Assembly: GCA_964228885.1 (NCBI GenBank)
Contig: CAXRCG010000011.1
Location: 1-25,436 of the forward strand
Reading direction: 5' to 3'
Source of the DNA: UBA4582 sp964228885
GTDB taxonomy: Bacteria > Pseudomonadota > Gammaproteobacteria > Pseudomonadales > Azotimanducaceae
Length of the DNA: 25,436 nucleotides
Part shown: positions 17,361 through 24,035 of the stretch, one piece after another
Position numbering within the stretch: the stretch's first letter is position 1
How the letters are laid out: each line of letters begins with the position of its first letter
The notes under the pieces: model-generated
The model's input: only the letters and a program-made list of their open reading frames with translations
What the model was told of the DNA's origin: nothing
Databases searched by the model: none
Program-made: the position numbers and the translations under genes

Positions 17361-17744
17361 ATGGATTGTCCCAAGTGCAAAACATTCATGGAAGAAAAAA
17401 CCCTGAGCACGCTGCAAGGCGGAGTGACAGTCGATAGATGTACTCGATGCCAAGGCCTCTGGTTCGATATTGGCGAAGCAGAAACATTGAAAGACAAATG
17501 GATGTCTGACTATGTCGATAGCGGCGACCCCGAAGTCGGAAAACAACAAAATGAAATCAGGGATATTGACTGCCCTAGATGCGGCAAACGCATGGACCAA
17601 TTGTCTGATCCTGTGCAGAAACACATCCAATATGAAGCATGCGCTGAACACGGCATGTACTTCGATGCTGGAGAGTTCACTGACTACAAATATGAGACCT
17701 TAATGGATATTTTTCGCGATTTCCTCTTCAGCTTAAAAAAATAA
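17361..17744 (+). CDS. Small double zinc-ribbon protein (zf-TFIIB family)
   Basis: A 127-residue protein with two zinc ribbons. The first uses CPKC at residues 3-6 and CTRC at 27-30, followed by QGLWFDIGEAETL. The second uses CPRC at 71-74 and CAEHG at 94-98, with His97 as a probable fourth ligand, followed by MYFDAGEFTD. The 'C..C.G.WfD.gE' pattern is that of the TFIIB-like zinc-ribbon family found widely in bacteria without a firm function. ATG 17361 is chosen because AGGA (17351-17354) is six bases upstream; a TTG directly before it is not needed. It appears monocistronic and divergent from the RraA-family gene. Confidence 0.85.
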   Translation: MDCPKCKTFMEEKTLSTLQGGVTVDRCTRCQGLWFDIGEAETLKDKWMSDYVDSGDPEVGKQQNEIRDIDCPRCGKRMDQLSDPVQKHIQYEACAEHGMYFDAGEFTDYKYETLMDIFRDFLFSLKK

Positions 17745-18059
17745 AATGCATAGCGGATGCGCCCCCGAATAGGGTTTATGGCGCGCAACCGCACAACGGT
17801 TGATCTCATGATCTTCGGGATAAACACTGGTACAACCCAGACTTATACTGCCCATAGATGCCAATTTGGCAACCAGAGCGCGCTCTCTCAAGGCCTGGGT
17901 TTCTCTCACGCCAGCAATCGCTAGTTTATTTGCGATGGCATCAGAATAGACAATTAGATCGGCATCTTCAGACGGGAAATTGGCTGATAATATAACCAGT
18001 CTGGGCCCTGCGTGTTCTGTTCTCTGACAAGTTATCGCTATGACAGTGGCTAAAGCCAT
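17733..18059 (-). CDS. Doubtful small hypothetical protein
   Basis: An open frame of 108 codons from ATG 18059, overlapping the last 12 bases of the zinc-ribbon gene on the opposite strand. The composition is protein-like: a hydrophobic start, then a soluble region SANFPSEDADLIVYSDAIANK and three scattered cysteines. I recognise no family, and there is no good Shine-Dalgarno. It fills the gap between the zinc-ribbon gene and ppc, so it may be real or may be chance reading of the ppc upstream region. Confidence 0.3.
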   Translation of the reverse strand: MALATVIAITCQRTEHAGPRLVILSANFPSEDADLIVYSDAIANKLAIAGVRETQALRERALVAKLASMGSISLGCTSVYPEDHEINRCAVARHKPYSGAHPLCILFF

Positions 18060-18062
18060 CCG

Positions 18063-18079
18063 CGAATGATCGTCATTCG
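18063..18079. promoter_or_regulatory. Inverted repeat upstream of the ppc promoter
   Basis: CGAATGA at 18063-18069 and TCATTCG at 18073-18079 form perfect seven-base arms separated by three bases. The site lies about 30 bases upstream of the putative ppc -35, a usual position for an activator or repressor dimer. No regulator can be named. Confidence 0.35.
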
Positions 18080-18106
18080 ACGACTTTCTGGCCGCCTATT
18101 GTCTCT

Positions 18107-18135
18107 GATTGCTATGGGGACAGCGCCGCTATAAT
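18107..18135 (+). promoter_or_regulatory. Putative sigma-70 promoter of ppc
   Basis: A perfect -10 hexamer TATAAT lies at 18130-18135. The -35 is weak: GATTGC at 18107-18112 with a 17-base spacer, or TTGCTA at 18109-18114 with 15. Transcription would begin near 18142 and leave a leader of about 40 bases to the TTG at 18181. This promoter lies inside the longest possible ppc reading frame, which argues against the upstream TTG at 18109. Confidence 0.6.
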
Positions 18136-18180
18136 GTAGAATCAGCGACAGACCGTATCTACCAGAGCAGAGAGAGAAGA

Positions 18181-20796
18181 TTGGAAGAGCTTATTTCGAG
18201 GCAATTGAGGCACCGAGTGCGATTACTCGGAGATTTGCTTGGTGAAACCATGTCAGATCACCGAGGCAAAGAATTTCTTGAAAAAGCTGAAGAGATCCGG
18301 GTTTTGGCGAAATTGAGACGCCAGGGCAATGACGTTCGACTTGAACAACTCCACAGTGTACTGGGCGCGTTGGACGCCGATAATTTTATTCATGTCGCCC
18401 GTGCGTTCAGCCAGTTTATTAACTTAACCAATATCGCCGAGCAAGCTCAAGCTGCTGAAGACCGAAAAGTACCCTTTCCCGAGGAATCTGAACTACTGCG
18501 CTTGATGGACCGTTTTGACGGAAAAGTTGATCGAGAGAAACTCGTATCCGCCGTCACCAACGTAAGTTGTGAACTCCTGCTAACTGCGCATCCGACTGAA
18601 ATCACCCGCCGAACACTTATTCAAAAATACAACCGAATAGCTGACCAACTGGGTAAGGTAGACAGCGACCAACCACTCTCACCTAACGACCGAACTGAGC
18701 TTGAAAGGCTCATCGCCGAAGTCTGGCATACAGATGAGATTTCACATGACAAACCAACACCCCAAGACGAGGCCAAATGGGGTTTTGCTGTTGTTGAAAA
18801 TGCTTTTTGGCATGCGATACCCGTTGTTTGGAAAGGATTAGACCAGCTGTTAACGAAGCACGCTGGACAGGGGCTGCCAATCACATCGACCCCGATTAAG
18901 ATCTCATCCTGGATGGGAGGCGACCTGGTTGATAGCCCTGAGGTCACCGCAGAAGTCACCCAAGACGTCATCAGGCTAGCTCGCTGGATGGCTGCCGACT
19001 TGTTTCTGCGTGATATTGAAGAATTGCTCTCGCAGTTATCTATGAGTGACTGTAACGAAGAAGTGGCTAATCTTTCAGACCATGATGTGCAGGAACCCTA
19101 CCGTGCAATTCTGAGAAGAGTTAGAGCAAGATTAATTGCGACCAAAGACTGGTCTGTCACTGATTCACTCCCAAATCCAGCCGTGCTAATGAACAACGAG
19201 GATCTGTTTGAGCCTCTGTTTGCTTGTTACCAATCCCTACATGAATGTGGCATGGGCATCATCGCTGACGGTTTACTCAAGGATACGCTCATCCGTATTT
19301 CTACTCTCGGAGTCACGCTCGTCAACATGGACATAAAGCAGGACTCGAGTAAGCACACTGAGTTACTCAACGAGCTTACACAATATCTGGAGGTCGGCAG
19401 CTATAACGAATGGTCAGAAAAGGCCAGACAAGACTTTATTGTTGGGGAACTTGAAAGCAAACGACCATTGATACCCGCGCGCTGGATACTCTCAAACTCT
19501 GCTTGGGATACGCTGCAGGTTTTCCAACTCATCGCAAGTGAGGGTGTGAGTGCAATATCAAGCTATGTACTCGCCAATGCAAAACACCCGACTGACATTC
19601 TGGCTGTCGTACTGCTGCTGAACAAATGCGGCCTCGAAGAAGTCCTTCCTGTCGTTCCGGTCTTTGAGTCGCTTGAGGATCTTGAAAGTGCGGCATGGAC
19701 TTTAGAGCGATTGTTGCGAATCTCTTGGTACACGAACTACATCAACGGCCATCAACAAGTCATGATCGGGTATTCCGATTCCGCAAAGGATGGCGGCCAG
19801 ATGGCAGCCGCCTGGGCGCAATTTAAAGCACAGGAAGAGCTCGTCGCTGTCGCAGAAAAATACGGCATCAAACTCACGTTACTGCATGGTCGCGGGGGCA
19901 CGGTGGGCAGAGGTGGCGCACCCACCCGAGCAGCCATTTTATCCCAACCAGCTGGATCGGTTCGTGATAGCATACGATTAACAGAACAGGGTGAAGTCAT
20001 TAGATTCAAATATGGCTCGGCACCGCTTGCAATCAAAAATCTTGATATCATTCTAAGTTCCACCATAGAGGCCAGCATTACCTCGCCACCGACGCCCCGC
20101 GATAACTGGCGTGGCCTGATGGATAGACTCTCCGAGACAGCGGCTCGCTGCTACAAGGAATCTATTCTGGAGAACAATCTATTCGTTGACTATTTTGAGC
20201 AAAGTACGCCAGAGAACGAACTTTCCAGACTGGCATTGGGAGATGTGAATAGCGAACACCCGACCCAGCGACGCAGCATTGAAGAACTCAGAGCCATCCC
20301 TTGGGTATTTGCTTGGACTCAAAAACGTTTAATGATTCCAGCTTGGCTCGGCAGCGACGCAGCTTTCAATCAACAATTTACGGGTAAAGACTCGCACACA
20401 TTAAAAGAGATGATCGAGGAGTGGCCGTTTTTTCAATCCTATCTTGGCATGCTAGAAATGGTGCTTAGTAAAGCCGATATTGAAATATCCGAGGACTACG
20501 ATTCGAGCCTAGTAGACGACTCACTTCAGGCGATTGGCCGAGACTTCCACAGCCGTCTAGCCGAGTTAATAGAGAGCATCAACAAACTCAAGGGCCAATC
20601 ATCACTGCTAGAAAAATATCCGGAAATACAGCGAACAATTGACCTTCGGAACCCATACACAGACCCCCTGCACTTTCTGCAGATAGAGTTACTTACCCGG
20701 TCAAGGAAAGCAGGCCAGGCAGAACTTGAGAAAATCAACAAGGCATTGCTAGTCACAATCGCCGGGATTGCCGCCAGTATGCGTAATACGGGTTAA
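18181..20796 (+). CDS. ppc: Phosphoenolpyruvate carboxylase
   Basis: Carboxylates phosphoenolpyruvate with bicarbonate to oxaloacetate, the main anaplerotic step, in the cytoplasm. From TTG 18181 it is 871 residues (E. coli 883). The catalytic motif LTAHPTEITRRTLI places His137 next to the E. coli His138. GYSDSAKDGGQMAAAW and LLHGRGGTVGRGGAPTRAAI are the other active-site blocks. The end AGIAASMRNTG is complete. Start choice: the frame is open from a TTG at 18109 (895 residues), but a perfect TATAAT lies downstream of that codon and homology to other PEPCs begins near LRHRVRLLGDLLGET. TTG 18181 follows a purine-rich GAGAGAAGA. It looks monocistronic. A tRNA-Ala locus begins about 195 bases after the stop. 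Confidence 0.97.
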   Translation: MEELISRQLRHRVRLLGDLLGETMSDHRGKEFLEKAEEIRVLAKLRRQGNDVRLEQLHSVLGALDADNFIHVARAFSQFINLTNIAEQAQAAEDRKVPFPEESELLRLMDRFDGKVDREKLVSAVTNVSCELLLTAHPTEITRRTLIQKYNRIADQLGKVDSDQPLSPNDRTELERLIAEVWHTDEISHDKPTPQDEAKWGFAVVENAFWHAIPVVWKGLDQLLTKHAGQGLPITSTPIKISSWMGGDLVDSPEVTAEVTQDVIRLARWMAADLFLRDIEELLSQLSMSDCNEEVANLSDHDVQEPYRAILRRVRARLIATKDWSVTDSLPNPAVLMNNEDLFEPLFACYQSLHECGMGIIADGLLKDTLIRISTLGVTLVNMDIKQDSSKHTELLNELTQYLEVGSYNEWSEKARQDFIVGELESKRPLIPARWILSNSAWDTLQVFQLIASEGVSAISSYVLANAKHPTDILAVVLLLNKCGLEEVLPVVPVFESLEDLESAAWTLERLLRISWYTNYINGHQQVMIGYSDSAKDGGQMAAAWAQFKAQEELVAVAEKYGIKLTLLHGRGGTVGRGGAPTRAAILSQPAGSVRDSIRLTEQGEVIRFKYGSAPLAIKNLDIILSSTIEASITSPPTPRDNWRGLMDRLSETAARCYKESILENNLFVDYFEQSTPENELSRLALGDVNSEHPTQRRSIEELRAIPWVFAWTQKRLMIPAWLGSDAAFNQQFTGKDSHTLKEMIEEWPFFQSYLGMLEMVLSKADIEISEDYDSSLVDDSLQAIGRDFHSRLAELIESINKLKGQSSLLEKYPEIQRTIDLRNPYTDPLHFLQIELLTRSRKAGQAELEKINKALLVTIAGIAASMRNTG

Positions 20797-20844
20797 ACAG
20801 GTACGACAAAACCGAAACTTACACGACATGAAATCTTGATCCAT

Positions 20845-20860
20845 TACCCAAGTTTGGGTA
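20845..20860. repeat. Sixteen-base inverted repeat downstream of ppc
   Basis: TACCCAA at 20845-20851 and TTGGGTA at 20854-20860 are perfect complements separated by two bases. It lies 49 bases after the ppc stop. As RNA it could fold as five pairs with a six-base loop. No T-run follows, so it may be a protein site or a weak terminator. Confidence 0.4.
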
Positions 20861-20912
20861 CTATTCACGCCCTTCAATAAATGAGGCTGTTGATGCAGGG
20901 ACCCTCGAGTTC

Positions 20913-20968
20913 TTGACAACACTCAGTTAGCTAATTCGATGTCGCAAATGCGCGCGATCAGATATATT
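20913..20968 (+). promoter_or_regulatory. Candidate promoter of the tRNA-Ala locus
   Basis: A consensus -35 TTGACA lies at 20913-20918. The hexamer at the best spacing is poor (TTCGAT at 20935-20940, 16-base spacer). A better -10-like TATATT at 20963-20968 would leave a 16-20 base leader to the tRNA but has no good -35 at 17 bases. One of the two should drive the tRNA transcript; I cannot choose by eye. Confidence 0.35.
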
Positions 20969-20990
20969 AGCAACGTCTCATTTGTTTATT

Positions 20991-21028
20991 GGGGCTATAG
21001 CTCAGCTGGGAGAGCGCTACACTGGCAG
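20991..21028 (+). pseudogene. 5' half of a split tRNA-Ala(GGC) gene
   Basis: Thirty-eight bases correspond exactly to tRNA positions 1-38: acceptor GGGGCTA, a normal D-arm GCTC/GAGC, the 5' anticodon strand CTACA, and the whole anticodon loop CTGGCAG. After 21028 the tRNA is abruptly replaced by unrelated sequence. The missing half lies at 24044-24081. Joined, the pieces give 76 bases with a perfect CTACA/TGTAG stem and the G3-U70 wobble pair that identifies alanine tRNAs. Confidence 0.88.
21021..21028 (+). repeat. Left copy of the 8-bp junction repeat ACTGGCAG
   Basis: This octamer covers the last base of the 5' anticodon strand plus the seven-base anticodon loop. It recurs exactly at 24036-24043, where the 3' half of the same tRNA resumes. 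It is the shared core of the two insertion junctions. Confidence 0.8.
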
Positions 21029-21062
21029 GGCGTTGGCACGATCGAAGATGAAGTGAATACAT

Positions 21063-21138
21063 GGGGCTATAGCTCAGCTGGGAGAGCGCTACCGTGGCAC
21101 GGTAGAGGTCGACGGTTCGATCCCGTCTAGCTCCACCA
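21063..21138 (+). tRNA. tRNA-Ala, anticodon GGC
   Basis: A complete 76-base cloverleaf with encoded CCA. Acceptor GGGGCTA/TAGCTCC includes the alanine identity pair G3-U70. The D-arm is GCTC/GAGC, the anticodon stem CTACC/GGTAG, the loop GTGGCAC with GGC at 21096-21098, the variable loop AGGTC and the T-stem GACGG/CCGTC. All stems pair. It differs from the split gene around it by paired changes in the anticodon and T stems, so it is a distinct paralogue. Loop bases 32 and 38 are G and C, whereas E. coli tRNA-Ala(GGC) has A and U. It sits inside the insert and may replace the broken copy. Confidence 0.95.
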
Positions 21139-21160
21139 AACCTTTATTTCACAAGGGTTT
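21138..21160 (+). terminator. Hairpin directly after the intact tRNA-Ala
   Basis: AAACCTTT (21138-21145) pairs with AAGGGTTT (21153-21160), eight pairs including one G-U, around a seven-base loop. It starts at the last base of the tRNA CCA. It could help 3' processing or pausing; the missing T-run makes it a weak intrinsic terminator. Confidence 0.4.
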
Positions 21161-21479
21161 GGGGCTCATCTTTATTCGAATCCCTGGGTTAAAGATGTTG
21201 CTCTGTCCTCAACTCGCAACTTAACAGACCCTCTAAGCCACTTTCTTTTCTTTGACACCTCGAAGCTCGCTTTTGGGCACATGGTGGGCACAAACGTTTA
21301 CATCTATCCGCTGCTAACTATCGTGGTGGTCCAATGCCGCTCAGCAACATACAGCTATGGAACATTGGGCATCTCGTCTCTATTTCCCTTACAATTAACT
21401 TAAGCGTTGATTTACGAATGGCTACTTTGGTACGTACTACACAAACTGTTTCGAAAAAAAAATGACGAGGGTTACGTAG
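21139..21479. other. Non-coding 341-bp stretch inside the islet, with paired TGGGCACA repeats
   Basis: No convincing gene is seen. TGGGCACA occurs at 21274-21281 and again at 21285-21292, an 11-bp (one helical turn) period. Phased short direct repeats beside a tRNA junction recall arm-type binding sites of tRNA-targeting integrases. On the minus strand a short frame after them (about 28 codons, reading VSKKRKWLRG...) is too short to call an integrase remnant. A run of nine A's lies at about 21454-21462, just before the first islet gene. Confidence 0.4.
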
Positions 21480-22013
21480 ATGACATGGAATAATTTGGAT
21501 GAGGCGTTGGCGATAGCTAGAGGATTTGCCGAGGACGATATTGCCTTACAGAGTCAAATTAGATTGTTCCGACAAATTGAGGAAATCATTCAGCCTGACA
21601 GGATGTTTGTGCTTGAAAAGGCGCTCGACTTATCAGAGAGCGATGACCAAGCTGGCGCTTACCGAGAGGCCATTGACTACAACGACGGCGCATTATTCCT
21701 ATTTACCCTCTTCGACAGCAATCAGGCTATTTCGCCCTCCCAACTTTATGATACTCTCTCGTTTGGATGGACTTCTGAAACTTACGACGACGCCAAGAAG
21801 TGGCGGATGCCAGCGTACCGAGAGGACAAGGCGTCATTTGAGCCGACCGACTACTTCACCCTGCTGTCTAACAATTGCTATGACGAAGGCCAAACATTCG
21901 AACAGTATGTAGCGGATTGCGGCGGTACAGAGCAGTTCATCAAGGCATCGCTGGTGGGTTATTACGGGAGCAATCTGGCGAGGGCGCTTGAGCAGTTAGC
22001 GTCGACTGGTTAG
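21480..22013 (+). CDS. Hypothetical protein, first gene of the islet
   Basis: A 177-residue acidic protein that I do not recognise. It is predicted soluble, with no signal peptide or membrane segment. The N-terminal half looks helical (LDEALAIARGFAEDDIALQSQIRLFRQIEEII) and the C-terminal half is mixed, with aromatic residues and two cysteines (NNCYDEG, VADCGG). ATG 21480 is well supported: GAGG at 21467-21470 is nine bases upstream. It is followed after 77 bp by the membrane-protein gene on the same strand, and the three islet genes are probably co-transcribed. Possible roles include immunity, regulation or phage defence, but nothing in the sequence decides. Confidence 0.7.
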   Translation: MTWNNLDEALAIARGFAEDDIALQSQIRLFRQIEEIIQPDRMFVLEKALDLSESDDQAGAYREAIDYNDGALFLFTLFDSNQAISPSQLYDTLSFGWTSETYDDAKKWRMPAYREDKASFEPTDYFTLLSNNCYDEGQTFEQYVADCGGTEQFIKASLVGYYGSNLARALEQLASTG

Positions 22014-22090
22014 TGACATCGTATTTAAGTTAGGGCACTTTAAAGGTCGCGAGCTGGTTTTTACTGGTTTAGAAGATAAGGGGAAAGCTT

Positions 22091-23203
22091 ATGAAAATAA
22101 TAAATAATCGATGGCTTCAGTTGGTCGCGTTTCTTCTCGTTGTTTCTGCGATTACTGGTGGGGATATTAACGGTCTCGAGTTACCTGTACTCATAGTCAT
22201 TTTAGTGATTACTGTTCCTGCAATTCGCAGACGAGTTGGTTTGGATCGGTTGGACTCCCTCCTAAAGCAGAAAAAAAAGAAATCTAACATTGCCTCGTCA
22301 AGATCAAACTCTGCTAGACAAGCTAACGTGCAAAAGGCTGGAAAAACCTCTATACCAGGGGCGCCTGTTATTTTCCTAGACGCACTCGACGACAATACTC
22401 CCGAGCCATTTACTGAGTATGAAGATGAAGCCGCCGAAAAAGGAATTGCGTTTGCTCCTGATGGCATAGCTGAACCTCTTGAGTTAGACGAGGATGTATG
22501 GGAAAGAGGTTATAGCCTGCGTCTTTCTCGAGGGACTTGGATCGAAATCTACCTCGCCGATTACTTCAAACGAGCCACTAGCGTGTCAGATTTAATGGCA
22601 TATTTTGGCTCAGAGGATAAGCCCAGTGGAGTTACCGCGGTGTATCTGGCCGACTATCCGGAGTACGCTCAAATTACTTGTTACATTACCCCCCCGTCTG
22701 AATTACCGAACTTCTTAGATAAATTTACAAGTGACATAGAGCTTGGCTATGTGCGGAGTGCTGAGTCAGTTACCCAGTCATCAGAGCTCAAGCCTATGAC
22801 TGCTTATGACAAGTGGTCGAAGCTCAAAGAGGCAAGTGAGCAGGCTGGAGAAGACTTTTATACAACAGCTCCTGTGCGACTGGCATCGATGCCCGTAAAT
22901 CCAGGAGAAATAGATAAACCAATCGCGGGGCTTCATGATGGGCTTTGGGATCGAGGGTATTACAAAGAGGTACAGGGTGGCATTTGGTACGAGATGTACG
23001 CCGCAGAGTCACGAAAACCATGGAACCCAGATAATTTGCATATTGATGCAGTTGATGAGGATGGCGAATACTGTTGGGGCTCACTGCGACTATTCCATGG
23101 AATGATGTTGGATCATTACGCCGACTACGGACAACTTACGTTTTTTGTCCCTGATGACGAGACCCATTACACCTTAGATGAGTTGTCCGAAGAGCTAGCT
23201 TAA
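22091..23203 (+). CDS. Hypothetical inner-membrane protein with a duplicated W-(D/E)RGY domain
   Basis: A 370-residue protein of no family known to me. Two short hydrophobic segments (about residues 9-22 and 31-45) form an N-terminal hairpin anchor. A basic Lys/Arg-rich linker follows (46-75), then an acidic C-terminal region on the cytoplasmic side by the positive-inside rule. That region contains a duplicated module: W137-ERGY...GTWIEIY (148-154)...YPEYAQITCYI (189-199), and W286-DRGY...GIWYEMY (297-303)...HYADYGQLTFFV (342-353). The shared order suggests two copies of one beta-rich domain. A strong AAGGGGA precedes the ATG by about six bases. The OGG-like gene follows within 35 bp. Membrane tethering of a sensing or binding domain is a guess. 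Confidence 0.75.
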   Translation: MKIINNRWLQLVAFLLVVSAITGGDINGLELPVLIVILVITVPAIRRRVGLDRLDSLLKQKKKKSNIASSRSNSARQANVQKAGKTSIPGAPVIFLDALDDNTPEPFTEYEDEAAEKGIAFAPDGIAEPLELDEDVWERGYSLRLSRGTWIEIYLADYFKRATSVSDLMAYFGSEDKPSGVTAVYLADYPEYAQITCYITPPSELPNFLDKFTSDIELGYVRSAESVTQSSELKPMTAYDKWSKLKEASEQAGEDFYTTAPVRLASMPVNPGEIDKPIAGLHDGLWDRGYYKEVQGGIWYEMYAAESRKPWNPDNLHIDAVDEDGEYCWGSLRLFHGMMLDHYADYGQLTFFVPDDETHYTLDELSEELA

Positions 23204-23238
23204 GTAGGATAAGCTAGCGCTTATTGAGAGAAAAGCTA

Positions 23239-23961
23239 ATGCAGCGGGACAGCCTTGAAGTCAAACAGCTAGTCACAACCCTCAGGTCTTTTTTTTCGGG
23301 CGAGGGCGTTTTCCGTGATCTAGGGCTGGAGCAACTCCCGGAGAGATATGTATGGCCAAAAAAAGGCGAGTTTCCCTTCTTTGGTACTACTTCATTTGAA
23401 GGCACTAACTATCAAAAAAACATACAGTTAAAAGACCAGTTTGGAGGTCTTTGGGCGGATAACGATCATCTGACTATCGCGCAATGGATTATTAAGGACT
23501 GGGGCGGGATAAGAACCAATAAAGAAAGCACGATCGCTAATTACGTCAGATCGATAGAAGCTGGGAGTTACCCTAGTCAGTTGGGTGGGGTTGCCTCGTA
23601 TTCAAAAATTCTCGCGTTTATCGAGCCTGATGAATACGCAATCTATGATGCTCGTGTAGCTGCCTCTCTCAACGGTATTCAGCTGTTACAAAATGTCACT
23701 GACGGAGTGATCTGGAATAATTTGCCCGGCAGAAACTCTACTATTGAAAAATTTAAAGCATCTATAGGTGGCTCGACTGCGCTTCGTCGTATGGGGTGGA
23801 CCCGAATGAAGAGAGCTGACTGTTATAGCGCCTATAACTCTGTGCTGGGCCAAGCACTTTCATTTTTCCCAGACTATCGTCTGTTCCACCTAGAAATGTC
23901 TTTATTCGCCAATGCGGAAATAATTGTTGATCGATGCCTGGACTCTCGAGCTAATAGCTGA
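23239..23961 (+). CDS. Hypothetical protein, possibly HhH-GPD/OGG-like
   Basis: A 240-residue soluble protein from ATG 23239, with GAGAG eight bases upstream; an in-frame TTG at 23224 lacks a ribosome site. The central segment LGGVAS (115-120)-Y-SKIL-AFIEPDEYAIYDARVAASL resembles the hairpin of helix-hairpin-helix DNA glycosylases. Lys123 directly after the hairpin and Asp137 fourteen residues later correspond in kind to the catalytic Lys and Asp of OGG1-type enzymes. Aromatic-rich WIIKDWGGIR lies before it. If correct, it would bind DNA and perhaps excise a modified base, which would suit a small defence-type islet. The rest of the chain is unfamiliar and the assignment is tentative. It is the last islet gene, ending 75 bases before the right junction repeat. 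Confidence 0.65.
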   Translation: MQRDSLEVKQLVTTLRSFFSGEGVFRDLGLEQLPERYVWPKKGEFPFFGTTSFEGTNYQKNIQLKDQFGGLWADNDHLTIAQWIIKDWGGIRTNKESTIANYVRSIEAGSYPSQLGGVASYSKILAFIEPDEYAIYDARVAASLNGIQLLQNVTDGVIWNNLPGRNSTIEKFKASIGGSTALRRMGWTRMKRADCYSAYNSVLGQALSFFPDYRLFHLEMSLFANAEIIVDRCLDSRANS

Positions 23962-23968
23962 CCTTTAT

Positions 23969-24015
23969 GCCTTGCAAAAAGGCTGATTGAGAGCAGAGCG
24001 GCCCTTCCGGGCTGC
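23969..24015 (+). terminator. Two small hairpins between the last islet gene and the right junction
   Basis: GCCTT/AAGGC (23969-23973 with 23979-23983, five-base loop) and GCGGCCC/GGGCTGC (23998-24004 with 24009-24015, TTCC tetraloop, one G-U pair). They follow the TGA by 8 and 37 bases. Neither is followed by a proper T-run. They could end the islet transcript or contribute to recombination-site structure. Confidence 0.4.
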
Positions 24016-24035
24016 AAACCTCTATGGTTCTCTTT

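Noticed and set aside
18109..18180. N-terminal extension of phosphoenolpyruvate carboxylase
   Set aside because: It contains a perfect -10 promoter box and has no counterpart in E. coli PEPC.
20991..21138. Two functional tandem tRNA-Ala genes
   Set aside because: The first has no 3' anticodon strand, T-arm or acceptor end; only the second folds completely.
21160..21270. Possible integrase remnant on the minus strand (short frame reading VSKKRKWLRG...)
   Set aside because: It is only about 28 codons before a stop and shows no recombinase motif.
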